From: Actinernus sp. WN-2022 | Taxonomy: Eukaryota > Cnidaria > Anthozoa > Actiniaria > Actinernidae | Assembly (NCBI GenBank): GCA_030867875.1 | Contig: JAOWCC010000019.1 | Span: forward strand, 74,614,861 to 74,678,860 | Length of the DNA stretch: 64,000 bases | Direction: 5' to 3' | Shown: in pieces, positions 30,201 to 45,200 of the stretch | Position numbering within the stretch: the first letter of the stretch is position 1 | Layout of the letters: every line of letters begins with the position of its first letter | Translations under genes and position numbers: made by a program | Notes under the pieces: model-generated | The model's input: only the letters and a program-made list of their open reading frames with translations | What the model was told of the DNA's origin: nothing | The model's database searches: none

Positions 30201-33200
30201 GACAATGACATTACCGCGGCTGAGGGCTCCGATGTACGCGAAACACGTAATAGAGCAAAGCGAGCCCAACAAAGAAGTCCTCAGAGTGATAGCTGTGGAC
30301 AGAGATGGCCCATCTCTGACATATGGCCTTGAAGATACTAATAACAGATATTTCACGGTCAAGACTCAATATGACAATGGTTTGAGAACAAACATAGGAA
30401 TTATCGAAACAGGAACTACAAAACTTGACAGAGAATCTTCACCCATCATGATGTTCAGAGTTCAAGCATCGGACGGAATACATACTGGATATGCAGAAAT
30501 AAAAATCAACTTGACGGACATTAACGACATGAAGCCTAATTTCCCCAACTCTGTGTACATTGGTTACGTAGAGGAAAATAAACCGGCGGATACCAGCGTA
30601 ATGTACGTGCAAGCTCATGACAACGATGATCCGTTTGCCGGTGGCAACGCTAAGATTAAATACGCCTTGACGGATAATGCAGGGGGGAAATTTAAGATTG
30701 ATCCTGATTCTGGTTTAATAAAGACGAGGGTTTCGTTGGACAAGGAGACTACGCCCAATTCCTTCACCGTCACCGTCCAAGCCACTGACCAGGGTAAGGT
30801 CAAGAGCCAGGTATCAACGAAAGATGCTACGATCTACGTGACAGATGGCAATGATCACAAGCCGGCATTTACCAAGAGGATCTTCCGTGGCACCGTCTCT
30901 GAGAATGCCAGACCAGGGTACAAAGTAACCGCAGTTTCCGCCACCGACAAAGATAAGGGCCCTAACGCTGCTTTGGAATTTGTTGTCAGAGCTGGTAATG
31001 ACCCGCAGGCGTTTTATGTCGATCCGTTTAACGGAACCGTGCACGTTTCCGGGATTATTGATTACGAGAGGAAGAAGTCTTATAATCTCACAGTAACTGT
31101 AGCCGACAGGGGAATACCGGTCATGAAAGGCGATTTTCCCGCCTATGTCTTGATTACAGTGACTGATTCCAATGACAATGCACCAGTGTTCATCCCCAAA
31201 CAGTACAATAAGACTGTCAGGGAAGACGTTCCAATTGGAACAGTTGTAGCTCTAGTCACCGCCGCAGATCGTGACAGCGGAACAAATGCAGTCTTCATGT
31301 TTACAATTACTAAAGGTAACCCGGATGACCTCTTTGTTATCACACCAGATCCTAAGAATGCAAGTATTGGTAGAGTGACCACGAGGCTGCCGCTTGATCG
31401 CGAGACCGTCCCCATTCACCACTTACAAATTACGGCTACAGATACTGGAGGACTTAAGGGCATTGGTGATGTGTGGCTGATACTGTCTGATGTCAATGAC
31501 AACGGCCCTTGGTTTGTACCACCCTTCTTCGAGGGTAAGATCAAGGAGAACACGAATTCAAAACAATATGTCACGAAGGTTAGTGCAATTGATCCCGACT
31601 CTTCCATCAATGGAGCGCCATTTACTTACACCATCGAAAACGGCACCGACGGCAGTAACTTCCAGTTCGACAAAGCGACCTTCACCAATGTCACAGCTGT
31701 TATGAATTCCTTCGGCCTCTTCGATCGTGAAAAGAAGATAACTTGGAAGATTGGTATCATAGGTGTGGATAGCGGTAAACCTAAGATGACAAACTTCACG
31801 TACGTCTACGTAGATATTCAGGACGAAAATGATAACGAGCCGTTCGATGGAACCATGAACATCATCGTGAATGCCTATAAAGGTGTATTTGCTGGTGGAG
31901 TCATAGGGAAGACGTACTACAAGGATAACGATTTCGACGGAGATGTTAACACCTACGTTATGGAGTCGCAGACACCTGGCAGCTTCTTTAAAGTCGATCA
32001 CAGCAATGGTAACATCACTGCTAGTAAGGATGTAAAGCTTGGTGAATACACTCTGAAAATTAAAGTCACCGAGTCCAACACGAATGATCCTCGTAAGAAC
32101 GCTGCTAACTTTCCCAAGACTGTAACTTCTATGGTGAATGTTGTCGTGCGAAAAATCGACTCTGCAGCCGTAGAGAACAGTGTTGCGTTGCAGTTTCTTG
32201 ATATGAGAAAGACGGCATACTTCGTTGGTGATTTCCTTGATACTTTGGTTAAGGTTCTGGCGGGTGTGTTTGGCGTCGGCGAAGTGAATGTTCTGGCATT
32301 TAGCGTTCAGAAGGCACCAGATCGTCTGTTGTCTGTCAATGTACAGTTTGCAATTCGACTCGCTGGAAATGTGTATATAACTCCTTTGGATGTCATTACC
32401 AAGTTGACTGACAACAAAAAATCTCTTACTGATATAGGTGAGTAAATAGAACTTTTTTACATCGGGGGGAGGGGGGGGGACTCGAAATATTTGACTAATC
32501 CTGACATTGAGTTATGCTGATAGCAGTTTTTTTAATTTTATATGTATCTTCTAATCGTAATGTACATGTACTGACAGTGTTTGAGAGGGGCGGTTCTCGA
32601 AAAGTAATGGCGTGCAAAAGGGGTATTGGATTTCTTTGTTATGAAATGATTGCCTGGGATACACCTAAAAGATTTGAAACATTGCTGTTACTGACTTTAG
32701 ATATCAGTTGAAATGAAATGCCATGCCATAGTACATTGTGATCGAGACTGGCTTATAATTTGAACCTTAAATAAACGTTTCCGCTTAGTCCTTCCCTCTT
32801 TTCCGAATACTACAGTTCAAAAACTATGTCCGAGACATGATTGCGCAGTGGCTTATACTGCGACTGTTAATAGTCTTTTAGGTGTCTTGTTTAGCTTCAG
32901 CAAGAATGTATTCTACTTATCTGTCCGCAGGGCTCAAGATTGGAGCCATTGGTATCGATGAGTGCGCCAAAGAGAAACAAAAAGTCGGCAAATGCATCAA
33001 CGTTGTGGAGACGTCATCTGCGTACACGGTGGCCAGCGGTGATTACGGCAAGGTACCAGATTTAGGCTCCTCTCTGACCATCGCATCTATGGATGTGCTC
33101 CTTAAGGGCAAATACGTTACGATTATCGAGCCCACGGTTAGCTGCTCTGTCAAAAATCCCTGCCTCAATGGGGGCACTTGCCACAACTCCGTGCCAATGG

Positions 33201-36200
33201 GTGTTCCGATTTGCGAGTGTCCTCGGGAATTCAGGGGACCGGAATGTCAGTTGACTACCAGAACATTCATGGGCAATTCTTATATTTGGTTACCAAAGTT
33301 GACGTCTTATGGCATTAGTAGTGTAGAGTTGGAGTTCACTACAGGGGATAAAAATGGATTACTGCTCTACCAAGGACCAATGAAGAAGGGTGAGTAAATA
33401 TTTGTAGAATGTGTTTCACATCTTATCGTGCAGCCCTAACTCTTCTTCTTTTGTTCTTGTTCTCCTTCCCTTCTTGTTCTCCTTCCCCTGCATGTTCGCA
33501 TCTTCCTCTTCTTAATAATAATAATAATAATAATAATACGTATTAAGAGCATCATACATAAGTCTCGATGCTCTTACAATAGTAGAATAACTATTTCTAC
33601 AAAAGACTAATTAATCTAATTACAATATATATAAAAACTAACTATTACCGAAAATAAAGGTCTTAAGTAATAATTTAAAACGTATTAGGAGCATATATAT
33701 AAGTCTCGATGCCCTTACAATAGTAAAATAACTATTTCTACAAAAGACTAATTAATCGAATTAAATATATATATAAACTATAAAAAACTAACTACTACTG
33801 AAAAGAAAGGTCTTAAGTGATGATTTAAAATGGCTTAAAGAGTCTGTGCATCTTAGATGTACTGGTAGCGAATTCCAATTTCTTCTTCGACATCATCATC
33901 TTTCACATCATCGTCATCATCATCTTCTTCCTCTTCATCTTTATTTTCCTCTTCTTAGATCTAGACATATTGGCCTCCTAATTGAAAGGAGTTTCGGAAT
34001 GAGATTAGACAGTAGTTTAAAACCTAGTGTAAAGAAATACTTTACTTGGTGGTAAAGACAGACCTACAACTATATCATTTTCTAGGTGGTAATAACGGAG
34101 CAAAAGATTTCCTGGCCATGTTCTTAGCTGATGGTTACATAATGGTGATGATCTCTCTTGGTAATGACCCAGTCACTATCAATGCGACCAGAGGACCTCG
34201 TCTGAATGATAAGAAATGGCACACCGTGCAAGTCAAACGACACATGATTGACAGGAAGGTACGTTCAGGAATGGTATCGTTGTGTAGGTTAGTTTTTTGT
34301 CCAATTTTAATGTTGGGTTACCTGTGGCGTGCGGTCAAGGTGAGAGGGAATAGTACGGGTTGGTGACCGCGCAATCACAGGAAAACCAAAATCAACATGA
34401 AAGATCGGCTAGTATGTCTGTACGTCCCACAATCGGGTGCCAGAAAATGAGCCCATTGTTGTCGACGTGGTGGTTGACAACCGCAAGACTAAAGGGACTC
34501 AACAAATGGCCTCTCACAATTACTGTCCGTGCTTTACTGCATCAATTTCATCTATTCCAATCCCCGTTCCAATCTTGTGTTTTCCAGGTAATCAAAATTA
34601 TAATTGACAGATGCATCAGTGCGCAGATTGTGGAGGAAAACGGACGAGTTTTGGAAAACCGCGACATGTGTGAAGTGCAGGGACGAGTTAAGGGTCGATC
34701 AGTGTAAGTAATCTAATGTAGCCATTGAATAAATCTAATGGTTATATTCCCTCTTTTGCTCTGATAAAGGGCAAACGCTCGAAACGTCAGCTGCTACTCG
34801 TTTCTCATACCTAGTTTGCATACCTTAATCGACTTTTAGTTGAATAGAGCGGTTTTAAGTTGAGTATCGTAAAAGCAAAACCAAAGTAATCACAGAACCA
34901 ATCACGGGAGCAAGTAAAAACACAATGACCCAATCACGAGCAAGTAAAAACACAATGACCCAATCACGAGCAAGTAAAAACACAATGACCCAATCACGAG
35001 CAAGTAAAAACACAATGACCCAATCACGAGCAAGTAAAAACACAATGACCCAATCACGAACAAGTAAAAACACAATGACCCAATCACGAACAAGTAAAAA
35101 CACAATGACCCAATCACGAACAAGTAAAAACACAATGACCCAATCACGAACAAGTAAAAACACAATGACCCAATCACGAGCAAGTAAAAACACAATGACC
35201 CAATCACGAGCAAGTAAAACACAATGACCCAATCACGAACAAGTAAAAACACAATGACCCAATCACGAGCAAGTAAAAACACAATGACCCAATCACGAGC
35301 AAGTAAAAACACAATGACCCAATCACGAACAAGTAAAAACACAATGACCCAATCACGAACAAGTAAAAACACAATGACCCAATCACGAGCAAGTAAAAAC
35401 ACAATGACCCAATCACGAGCAAGTAAAAACACAATGACCCAATCACGAACAAGTAAAAACACAATGACCCAATCACGAACAAGTAAAAACACAATGACCC
35501 AATCACGAGCAAGTAAAAACACAATGACCCAATCACGAGCAAGTAAAAACACAATGACCCAATCACGAACTGAAGTAATTCACGAACCAGTCGTGATGAT
35601 TGATGGCGTGATGGACCAAGGCACGTTTAGTTTTCGTTTAGCCCTTGGCTGATAATAAAAAAAAAAACATTTTACACAGCCAATAGGAAAACTGAGCAAA
35701 CACAAAACCAAAGTAATCACGGATTGCTTTCGACACTCAATTCAAACGCTCTATGCCAATGTTTATTTTCCCCGCCGACGCATACCTGCACTAGTTTTTA
35801 TAGTAACTAGTTATCCCATTCTATCTTATATAATTAATGGTCAGAGGTACGATCCCAACAGAGAGCGACTTTGGAAAACAATATGATAATGGTGACGATG
35901 ATGTTTTTTTTTTTTTTTTAATTTTTAATTTTTTTATTCATATTTATTTAAATTTAACAATGACGATGATGTTGATGATACGATGATAATATTGATGATG
36001 ATAATAATAATATTGATGATAATGATAAAAGTTACTTTTATTTATAGAGGGTTTAAACACGTTTACCGGCTAACATGTAGTTCAGTAATCTAACATATAG
36101 TTCAGTAACATATAACATATAGTTCAGTAATCTAACGAAACTAAGGATGATGATGATGATGATGGTGGTGGCAACGATGATGATGATATAATGATATTTA

Positions 36201-39200
36201 GTATATACCACACCAGTGAATATCACTTTTCGCGCGCACTGATTGGCTACTCAAACGGTGACTATTTAACAATTATTCACCGAAGTGGAGGTGAATAGTA
36301 GTGGATAAAAATATCCACCACTATTCACGGACGCTGAGGTGAATAATTGTTTTAGTATATACCACACAAGTGAATAGCCAGCACCAAATAGTTATTTTAT
36401 TTTATTTCAAATGGACAAAAACTCGCGCGAAGTGATCGCTGCTTCGCTCTGAGGTGAATATTAAATCATATTCACTGTTTGAGTAGCCAATCAGAGCGCG
36501 CAAAAAGTGACATTCACTGGTGTGGTATATACTAAGTAAGGGTTATCGGCTTGAAACGAGAGGATATATCGGATATAGCTGCGCTCGAAACCTAATAAAG
36601 TTAAGTCCTCGCCGAAGCGGTTCGGTAAATAACCACCATTATTTACCTCCACTTCGGTGAATAATTGTTAATTTTTGTTCCACAACTTCTTATTATAGCG
36701 GAGCGGATGTGATTGTAATAAATTACAAATATTCATCACTAAAATAAAGTAACGTAATTTTACGTTTACATTAACATAAACCAACCACCCTCTTTTTTTA
36801 ACAGATATTTAAATGGGTTTGGCCCTCTGCAAATTGGTGGCGTGGAAACCGACATCTCATTCCTAGGTGTCCCAACTCATAAATTCAAGGGCTGCATCCG
36901 AAATATCATTGACACCGGCAAGATGTACGACCTCAAGAAACCCCTCAAGGTTGTGAACGCACCCGAGCATTGTACACTGGCCGGGGCGTGTCTTGACAAC
37001 TGCAACAAAGCTGGTTATTGTGATCCGAGATTAGTACCGCCCAGTGTCTGTGTTTGCGACCTAGGATACTCTGGAACATCTTGCAGCGACCGTAAGTGGT
37101 GCTTTTGGGGTACTATTCTTTGCTTTTAATTTATCCCCAAAGATTGAAATGATCCCATACGCGTGACCAGTACGCAATTACAAATAAACGAATGTAGACT
37201 CGATTTTAGATTTCGAATGTCGACCCACAGCAGGCTCGAAAACCGGGGGTCATTTTCAGCACTAAATTAGCAAATTGGGAGAAAAAAGGAACGTCGTCAA
37301 ACAGTATCATTCTGTAAGATTTGATATGCTGTTGGAGTTTATTTTGATGCAAATAGTTGATGCATTCGTAGTTTCCCGACACATCGTAGATTTCAAACCG
37401 TCAATTGGATTTCCGGCTTTGGAAAGTCCGTTGTAATTGTCTGTATTGCTGGTCACGCGTCACATCAAGTTGTAAATGTCTGCATTACTGGTCACGCGTG
37501 ACGTCCCATAACTGTAACCAAGATGGCGGCGAGACGTCACATAGATCTGTCTACTTTAAAACGCCCGAACCTATCCCTTAGCAGCTATCTATACCTCGCT
37601 TTTGTTAACCGTAATAACCAAATACTTCGATTCTCTTTACAGGGGGCAAGGCAAACTATTACAAGGCCTCCAGCTTCACCCAGTACTTAGTAAACACTGC
37701 CAGAGCTAAGCGTGAACTCATCCAACCCCCAGTACCACTACTAAACGAATATTATACCAATATCGCACTGCAAGTCAAAGTGGAAGCCGCTTCCAAAGAT
37801 TGTGTTATCTTCCTATCGTCCAACTCCCTTGGCACTGAGTTCAACCGAGTTGATGTAAGACTGATATTTGAAATATATCATATTCTTGTTTAAAGGGGCG
37901 ATGTCAGTGGAGATTGAAGCTTCCAGTTTATCTATAACAGAACTACAAACGTAACAGCTGTGGCACCCTAGGAGAGGAGAAAATACCTTTTGAATATACT
38001 GGTATTGTTTTAAAACTAGGATGGCAGTTATAAAATATCTTGAACTTGGTTTGGTTTCGGTCGACTCTGGACTGAATCAAGTTGGTCTAAGTTTCTCTCT
38101 AAAGGAGTATTCTTCATCCACTCGAATCATTGCCATCAAAATACCCTCAGAGATACCGAATAAGGGACAGACCATTTGAAATTGTTTTTTTTCTTTGGGG
38201 GGGGGGGGGGGGGGGGGGTGGGGGTGGGTACCGTTATTTTTGCTCAAGATTTTTTAGGATTCATATTGCTGCAAGAATTTTTTTCTGGCATCGGACCTTG
38301 CACGATCTTTTTTTAAGGCATTCGGTATTTTAGTTTTACATCAAGAACATTTTACACAATTTTAATGTTTCTAGAGTTATATATTTTCCATGACACATGT
38401 ATTGTTTAGTTGAAAACATATATACATGTATTCTTCTGGAAATCTCTACCTCACCCTCCTTCCCGGATGGTACTTGAAATGGTACTGTTAATTCGTGCTT
38501 CATATTGCATTCATTTTGTTCCGTAGTCTCAAATAAAAAAATAAAAAAATAAAAACTTGGTCAGCATTGGCATATATAAGTAATCTCCTGGACACGAATT
38601 CATTATCTGTCCTATGGGGATGTGCCTTTGATCCTGTGTATGCAGGGAAAAAGCAGATTGTCTTAAGATGTTACAAGGGCCGAAACTTTGAGATTTTACT
38701 GCTCTCTAAAACACTGGTTTCCTGCATGTGTTCTGGAGACTAAACATTGGCTTGGCAATTACAACAACAATTTCATTACATTTTACATGACAAGTAGGTA
38801 AATCTTTGATGACCCCCACTACAAAAGCACTTAAAACTTTTTTGTTTCCCCTATGATTTAGCCTCCCCCCTCCCCCCAAGCGATAAATAATGAGCACTCC
38901 CTTAGCCACCTTGAAATTCCAATAGGATCAACTGCTGCTTCAGACCTATATAAAATTCATGCAGGTCCTGGTGATTGCAGTCACCCATGGGCTGCCCGTG
39001 GTGGAGTAGCGTTAATCTAGCTCCTTAGTAACTCCGCTGTCAAATTGTACAGCTATTAAAGTGTATAGGTCAGATTGAGAGGCATGCTATAATGATTCGG
39101 TTTTAGTATTATTCAGGAGCTCCTGTATTATTTTAAGACTTTCGACGTCTGTAATATCAAACCATCGATATATTTTTTTTCTTTGCAAATTCGGCTTTTT

Positions 39201-42200
39201 GGGGGGATTGCGGAACCCCCCCCCATCAATTTTCAAATGGTCCGTCCCTAAGTATACCGAAAAAGTAGTAGTTCTTGTTGTGTTTGGTTATGAGAAAACT
39301 AAACCTTTTTGGAAATTGTCATTAGCTGAGTTAATGTTGATCGTGCAAACTAACCTTATTGATCATAAGGCCAATTGCATCCCGGTTAGCTTAGTGGTAA
39401 AGGGCGAAGGTTCAAAACCCCGGCCGAACCAACACTCGGGGTCTTAAAATAACCGGGTAGAAGGTGCTGCTTTAACATAATCTTGAGCAGTAAATGGTTA
39501 CACCTTCACGTCTTCTCAAAGAATGACGTAGGACTAAGTCAACAGAGAGCCAGAATACTGAGTTTGATTTAGTAATATGTTACCCTCTGTATTAATAAAG
39601 TGTCTTTACCTTTACGCTTTGCCTTTTACGCTTTACCTTTACGCTTTACCTTTACCTTTACCTTTATTAGGTGAAAAACCACGTAATCCGTTATATTTTC
39701 CGCCTGGGTGACCGCATGAAGATCCTAAGCATCCCCCAGTTGAACATTACAGACGGCAGATACCACAACGTTATCATTAAACGTGAAGGTAACTTTGCCA
39801 CAATGCAGATAGATTACCATGGTAAGATTTCTGGTACCACTGGAGGTGTCAACAAGCTCCTCAACATGGGAGGTGGAAGCTTCTTCACTGGAGGAATGCC
39901 TAACATCACAGAAATCCGAGTTATTGAAGCAATTGTGGAAAGTGGTGGTAATGCTATACTGCGCACCTCCGATGGCAGGGTGCTTGCAAGCGGGATTGGA
40001 GCGGCAGGGAGCACTTCTTATGGAGCAGGGATTTCATCAAGTTTGATCACCGTGACGTCAACAGGGAAGATTGAAGTACATGACGTTGTCGACTCCAGTG
40101 CCAAGTTCATTAGGGGTATTCGGGGTGTTACTACGTATACCACCAATGGGAAAACGTCTATTAGGGTAAGGATATACTAGTGATGAAGAGGATAAAGAAT
40201 AAACTAGTGAATATGAAGTGTTCCGGTCAACACTGGAGTGATACAAGTAATGATGTTATTGTAAAATTACCAACACTGGAGTGCCTGAACTCAGGAGTTT
40301 TTGTGCTTCGAAAGGAAATAAAACATTTTTATTTTTTATGTATAACTTGCCAAAGAAAAATATCAAAGGAACAAATCTGTTTTTCAATGTCTCATCGTAC
40401 TAATGAAAATGCTCACAATCAACTCGTTTGTTTTCATTTGGGATTCCTCTCAATTGATAAACAACTTACACCTTCATAATTCTTACACCTTATGACTCCC
40501 GTTACAGTGATAGACTACTGGATTACATTTATATCTACATGTATATCAACCTTAGTCATAATGACTGTGCGAGAAAACAGGCTCATTCAAAATTAGAGGA
40601 CACTAACAAAAAACATAGTTACTCCCAACACCAAGTTCACGTTAATGGATAGGTGAACACCGTCTATTAGAGTAAGGATTAACTAGTCATATCCTCTAAG
40701 ATACCTATGTTGTTATTACCAGGTGATATACGGGCGCTCAACCTTTGGTGCATTTATTGGATCTCATGGCAAGCCATTCAAGAAATATTACAGCAAAACA
40801 GACAAGTCCATTGGTGGAGTGCATATCCAGGGAGTAGGTGGTCAGACTGGGACGTACGGTGGTGGCTTTGGGTGGGTTATCCCCGAGAGGCCGTCGGGAG
40901 GTACGCAGACAGGGGCGGCTAAAGGAGTGTCAACGGGTCCCATATCAGTCATTGGCGATTTTGGAGGTGAGAATCGACCAATCAGAGCTCGTGCACTTCG
41001 CACTGTTCAATATTTCACAGAAATTCACGTTTTGCTTTTACTTGAACTTTTGAATTTTTTAAACTTTTAGTCATTACTTACTTCACCTTAAGCCTGGTTC
41101 ACAGTAGCAGCAACATCACTGTCACCTTAAGCCTGGTTCACACCAGTGACAACATCACTGTCACATTAAGCCCTGTTCACACTAGCGTCAACATCACTGT
41201 CGCCTGGGTTCACACTAGTGACATAAGTACGAGCGCAAACAACAGACGCAGTAATGCACTGATCGTTATTACACCAAGTATATACCGTTAAGGATCTGGA
41301 TGGGATTGCGTATTCCTATGTTCCAGACCAAAACGGAGGATTATATATCCTGTTTCAGACTAAAACGATAACCTGCGTACAGGCTCATGGGGGAGGGGGA
41401 GAAGGGAAAGGGGGAGGGGAGGGGAAGACAAAGACGAGCCAAGCCAACACGGACGCTTTACAAATATGAATTACGCCCCTACATTGATCTATCATTAGAC
41501 TAGGTTCAGGGGGAAGAAGAGCTTACACGGACGCTATACAAATATAAATTACGCCCCTACATTGATCTATCATCAGACTCGGTTCAGGGGGAGAACAGCC
41601 TGCACGGACGCTATACAAATATGAATTACGCCCCTACATTGATCAATCATTAGACTCGGTTCAGGGGGAAGAAGAGCCTACACGTACGCTATACAAATAT
41701 GAATTACGCCCCAACATTGATCTATCATTAGACTCGGTTTAGGGGAAAGAAGAGCTTATACGGACGCTATACAAATATGAATTACGCCCCTACATTGATC
41801 TGTCATCAGACTCGGTTCAGGGGGAAGAACAGCCTACACGACACTATACAAATATGAATTACGCCCCTACATTGATCTATCATTAGACTCGGTTCAGGGT
41901 GAAGAAGAGCCTACACGTACGCTATACAAATGTGAATTACGCCCCTACATTGATCTGTCATCAGACTCGGTTCAGGGGAAAGAAGAGCTTACACGGACGC
42001 TATACAAATATGAATTACGCCCCTACATTGATCTACGGACGCTATACAACTATGAATTACGCCCCTACATTGATCTGTCATCAGACTCGGTTCAGGGGAA
42101 AGAAGAGCTTACACGGACGCTATACAAATATGAATTACGCCCCTACATTGATCCATCATTAGGCTCGGTTCAGGGGAAAGAAGAGCCTGCACGGACGCTA

Positions 42201-45200
42201 TACAAATATGAATTACGCCCTACATTGGGCGGCTTTGTTTACCTAATTAGGTTCGGCACATGAATTGAGCAGCTGAGCGGCGTCTGAGAAATCAAACCTA
42301 ACACGTGGATGGATTTCATTGTAGAATAGACCAATAGGAATTTGCATCCAGAATTTGGACGCAGATATTCAAATGTGTATAGCGTCCGTGCAGGCTCTCT
42401 TATCCTCTCCCATGAGACTGTTCGCAGGTTAGAGCGGTTTTCAGTTGAGTGTAGTGAAACCAAACGCAAATTACCCACAGCCAGCCAATCATAGGAGCGA
42501 GTAATCACAAGTAACTCGTAAATGGCTTCCATGTGAGCCAATGACAAACCAAAGCAAAACCAAAACCAATTTTCGTTTGGTTTTACTTTGGATTCTGAGT
42601 GGTTGGGTTTACTTTCTCAGCCAATAGGAGAGCCTAATAAACGCAAAACCAAAACACTTCCGACACTCAATTGAAATCCGCTCTAACATCGCAAGTATGA
42701 ACTAGCCCAATTTCCCTAAACGTTTAGTTCATCTAACAAGGCCTTTTTCCCATTCTAGGTTGTACCGCTACGAATCGCTTTAATGGCGTAGATCTTGAAA
42801 GCTCTCCTGACATCGATGTCCGTCGTCAGAACGTAGAGAGCGGGTGTCCTTGTGAGAAGGGATTCTGTTTTAATGCAGGCACGTGTGTGGATGCTGTGCC
42901 GCCGTACTGCATGTGTGCTCCAGGCTGGCAAGGCTACCGATGTCTGAGCGTCGTCACACAACCCAAACCTGGTGGGTACTGGTTTCTTTTATTGTCCAGA
43001 TAAAATTACTACGGTGGTACCAGAGGCGGATCCGGGAGATGGGTTAAGGTGGTTGCAATCCCCCTATGACTCCTGAAGAGCATTTGAGAGTCTCTAGAAT
43101 AAAAAAAGTTGTTTTTGCAGTTCCCCTCCCCCTATGACTCGCTCAACCTTCCTTTCACAAAATCTTGTATCCGCCCCTGGGTAGACTGTAAAACAATCCC
43201 TTTCACATCGCGAAAATCAGTCGAGCGCGCAAATGATAATAGCGAGAGGTGACGCGTCTCTCCGTAATCCACTTTTCTCTGGCCGCGTGGCTTCGTCGCT
43301 CGTAGCCTGCCAGTCTTAATTGATTTTTGCTATATGACAGGGACTGTTTTACAGTCTACAGCAGTGGAAGCGTCTGAGGGGCCAACCATTTAACTTCTTA
43401 GGGTAGGGGTGGGAGAGGGAGGCGGAGGAGAGGAGGAGAGAAGGAGGTGGGGTGTTTTCGGAAAACTATCCTGCACGCTGCCTTTATGCCAAAAAAAGAA
43501 CACAAAGGAACACAAGTGAAAATAAATATCATGCACGCACCTTTGGGCAAGAAAAAAAGAGCTGAATGAGGAAAAACAATCATGCATACGTATTACCTGG
43601 GGGGTGAACAAATATATGGCATGCACTCACTAGATCACCCACCCCTCCCCTAAGAAGTTAAATGGTTGCCCCCTTAGTGACCACTTCTCGTAAGCGACCA
43701 TGTTTATAAAAAAACTCGTTTACTTTGTTCTTCATTCAATGCCATGATTCAAAGCATTCGTTCAATGAGCCTTTTGCAGGAATGCAATCACGTGGTTGTA
43801 CTGGGTGGCAAAAAATCTTAATTCATATATTTAAAGCACTTGTACGAGATCGGTAGTGTTAATTAGCAAAATCTGTTTGCAAATGCTATTTTCCACCTCC
43901 AATCGATCGTCAATCTTTCTAAAACAGCGTTTTTAAAGATAGCTTGCCATCTAGCACTCATGGCAACGCCTTTCCCATGGGGATCACGAGCTCAATTCAT
44001 ACGTGACTGTTTCCTGCAAAAAGACCTATTAATCCTAACCTTTAAATTTTGGGGTTATATGTAATCTGTATCTTTGCAAGATTCTCCAAGGTCTGTTCAA
44101 TATTTTTGAAACAGTTGCAAAGCAATCTCTACAGAAAACCCAAAGTAGTTATGCAAGACCTTTAAAATCCCAGTTCGACCGAGGAATAGCCCACTTCCGC
44201 GATATGCTTTACTTGTCACGCACAAAGGTTTCAATACGAGGCCCCGTGCTAAATTAAATGTTTTCTTTTCAAAGAGAAAAGAAGTGGGCTATTAATGCCC
44301 CCGATCAGTAGGCTCTTCTGGGGTCATTCAGAAGACTAGTCACGTAAAAAAGTTGTTTATATATTTTATTTCGTAGAATATCGTGTGTGGGGAAAGTTAT
44401 CAAATTTGCGATTGAAAAATCTTTCGTTTTCTCTATATCCGATTGGCTGGATAGTGGCTTCTCTGAGTTTTCACAGAAAAAAGAGCCAGTAGTATAAGAA
44501 ATACTTTATTTTCGAGATGTAGTTTGGATTGTAGACACCTCCTAAAGCACTAAGGAATATTCAAGCAAAATCGTATGTGAGGGAGGCTCATTGCCGCAGA
44601 ACAATGGATTCTACTACAGTTCTTATCTGGACCATTACTTCTCAAACTCATGAATTATTCATGTTGGTAGGCCACCAATCACTGGACGTATACCACACCA
44701 CGTGCATGCAGTTGGATACCCAGTAAAACATGTATACCAATCAACAGTGTAACTGATACTTTAGTAATCTACATATTCATAACTCTAAATATGACACTTG
44801 GAAATAACTATTGGATGACATCCTACTGTAGCTTTACACAAGGAGAAGTAAAGGAAAGATAGAAATAAAATTCAGCATACAGAGTATGACTCGAACCGCC
44901 GACCTCATCAATGCCCTCTACTTCTAGTCCTCTGACATGCCCACTACACTATAGGAATGCTTGTTGAAATGAACCAGAGCAATGACAAACCTTATGATCA
45001 ATAACTGCATGCAGTAAATACCAGACAAACAATACTCCCTAATGATCTATGAATACTGGCATTGTTTCAGTTGGAGAAGCAATTTCCAAAACTCGAGCTT
45101 CGTTTTTCATCAGGGGTTCCAAACACCTCGAATTGTTCTCGGTGTTTGGAACCCCTGATGAAAAACTAGCTCTCGTTTTGGAAATAGTACTTAAAATATC

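Noticed and set aside
31558..32001. 147-residue minus-strand ORF opposite exon 9
   Set aside because: Shadow frame of a coding exon with no domain; the same holds for the other antisense frames over exons 1, 8 and 9.
33846..34055. His-rich ORF in intron 10
   Set aside because: It translates a CATCAT/CTTCTT microsatellite.
34425..34530. Possible extra exon in intron 11 (reads NEPIVVDVVVDNRKTK)
   Set aside because: Exons 11 and 12 already join in phase and continue a laminin-G strand, and no good acceptor/donor pair surrounds this stretch.
34902..35652. Long open frames on both strands over the 30-bp repeat (10-residue peptide repeats)
   Set aside because: The unit is 30 bp, a multiple of three with no stop in those frames, so openness is automatic. 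It lies in an intron and no signal or domain is present.
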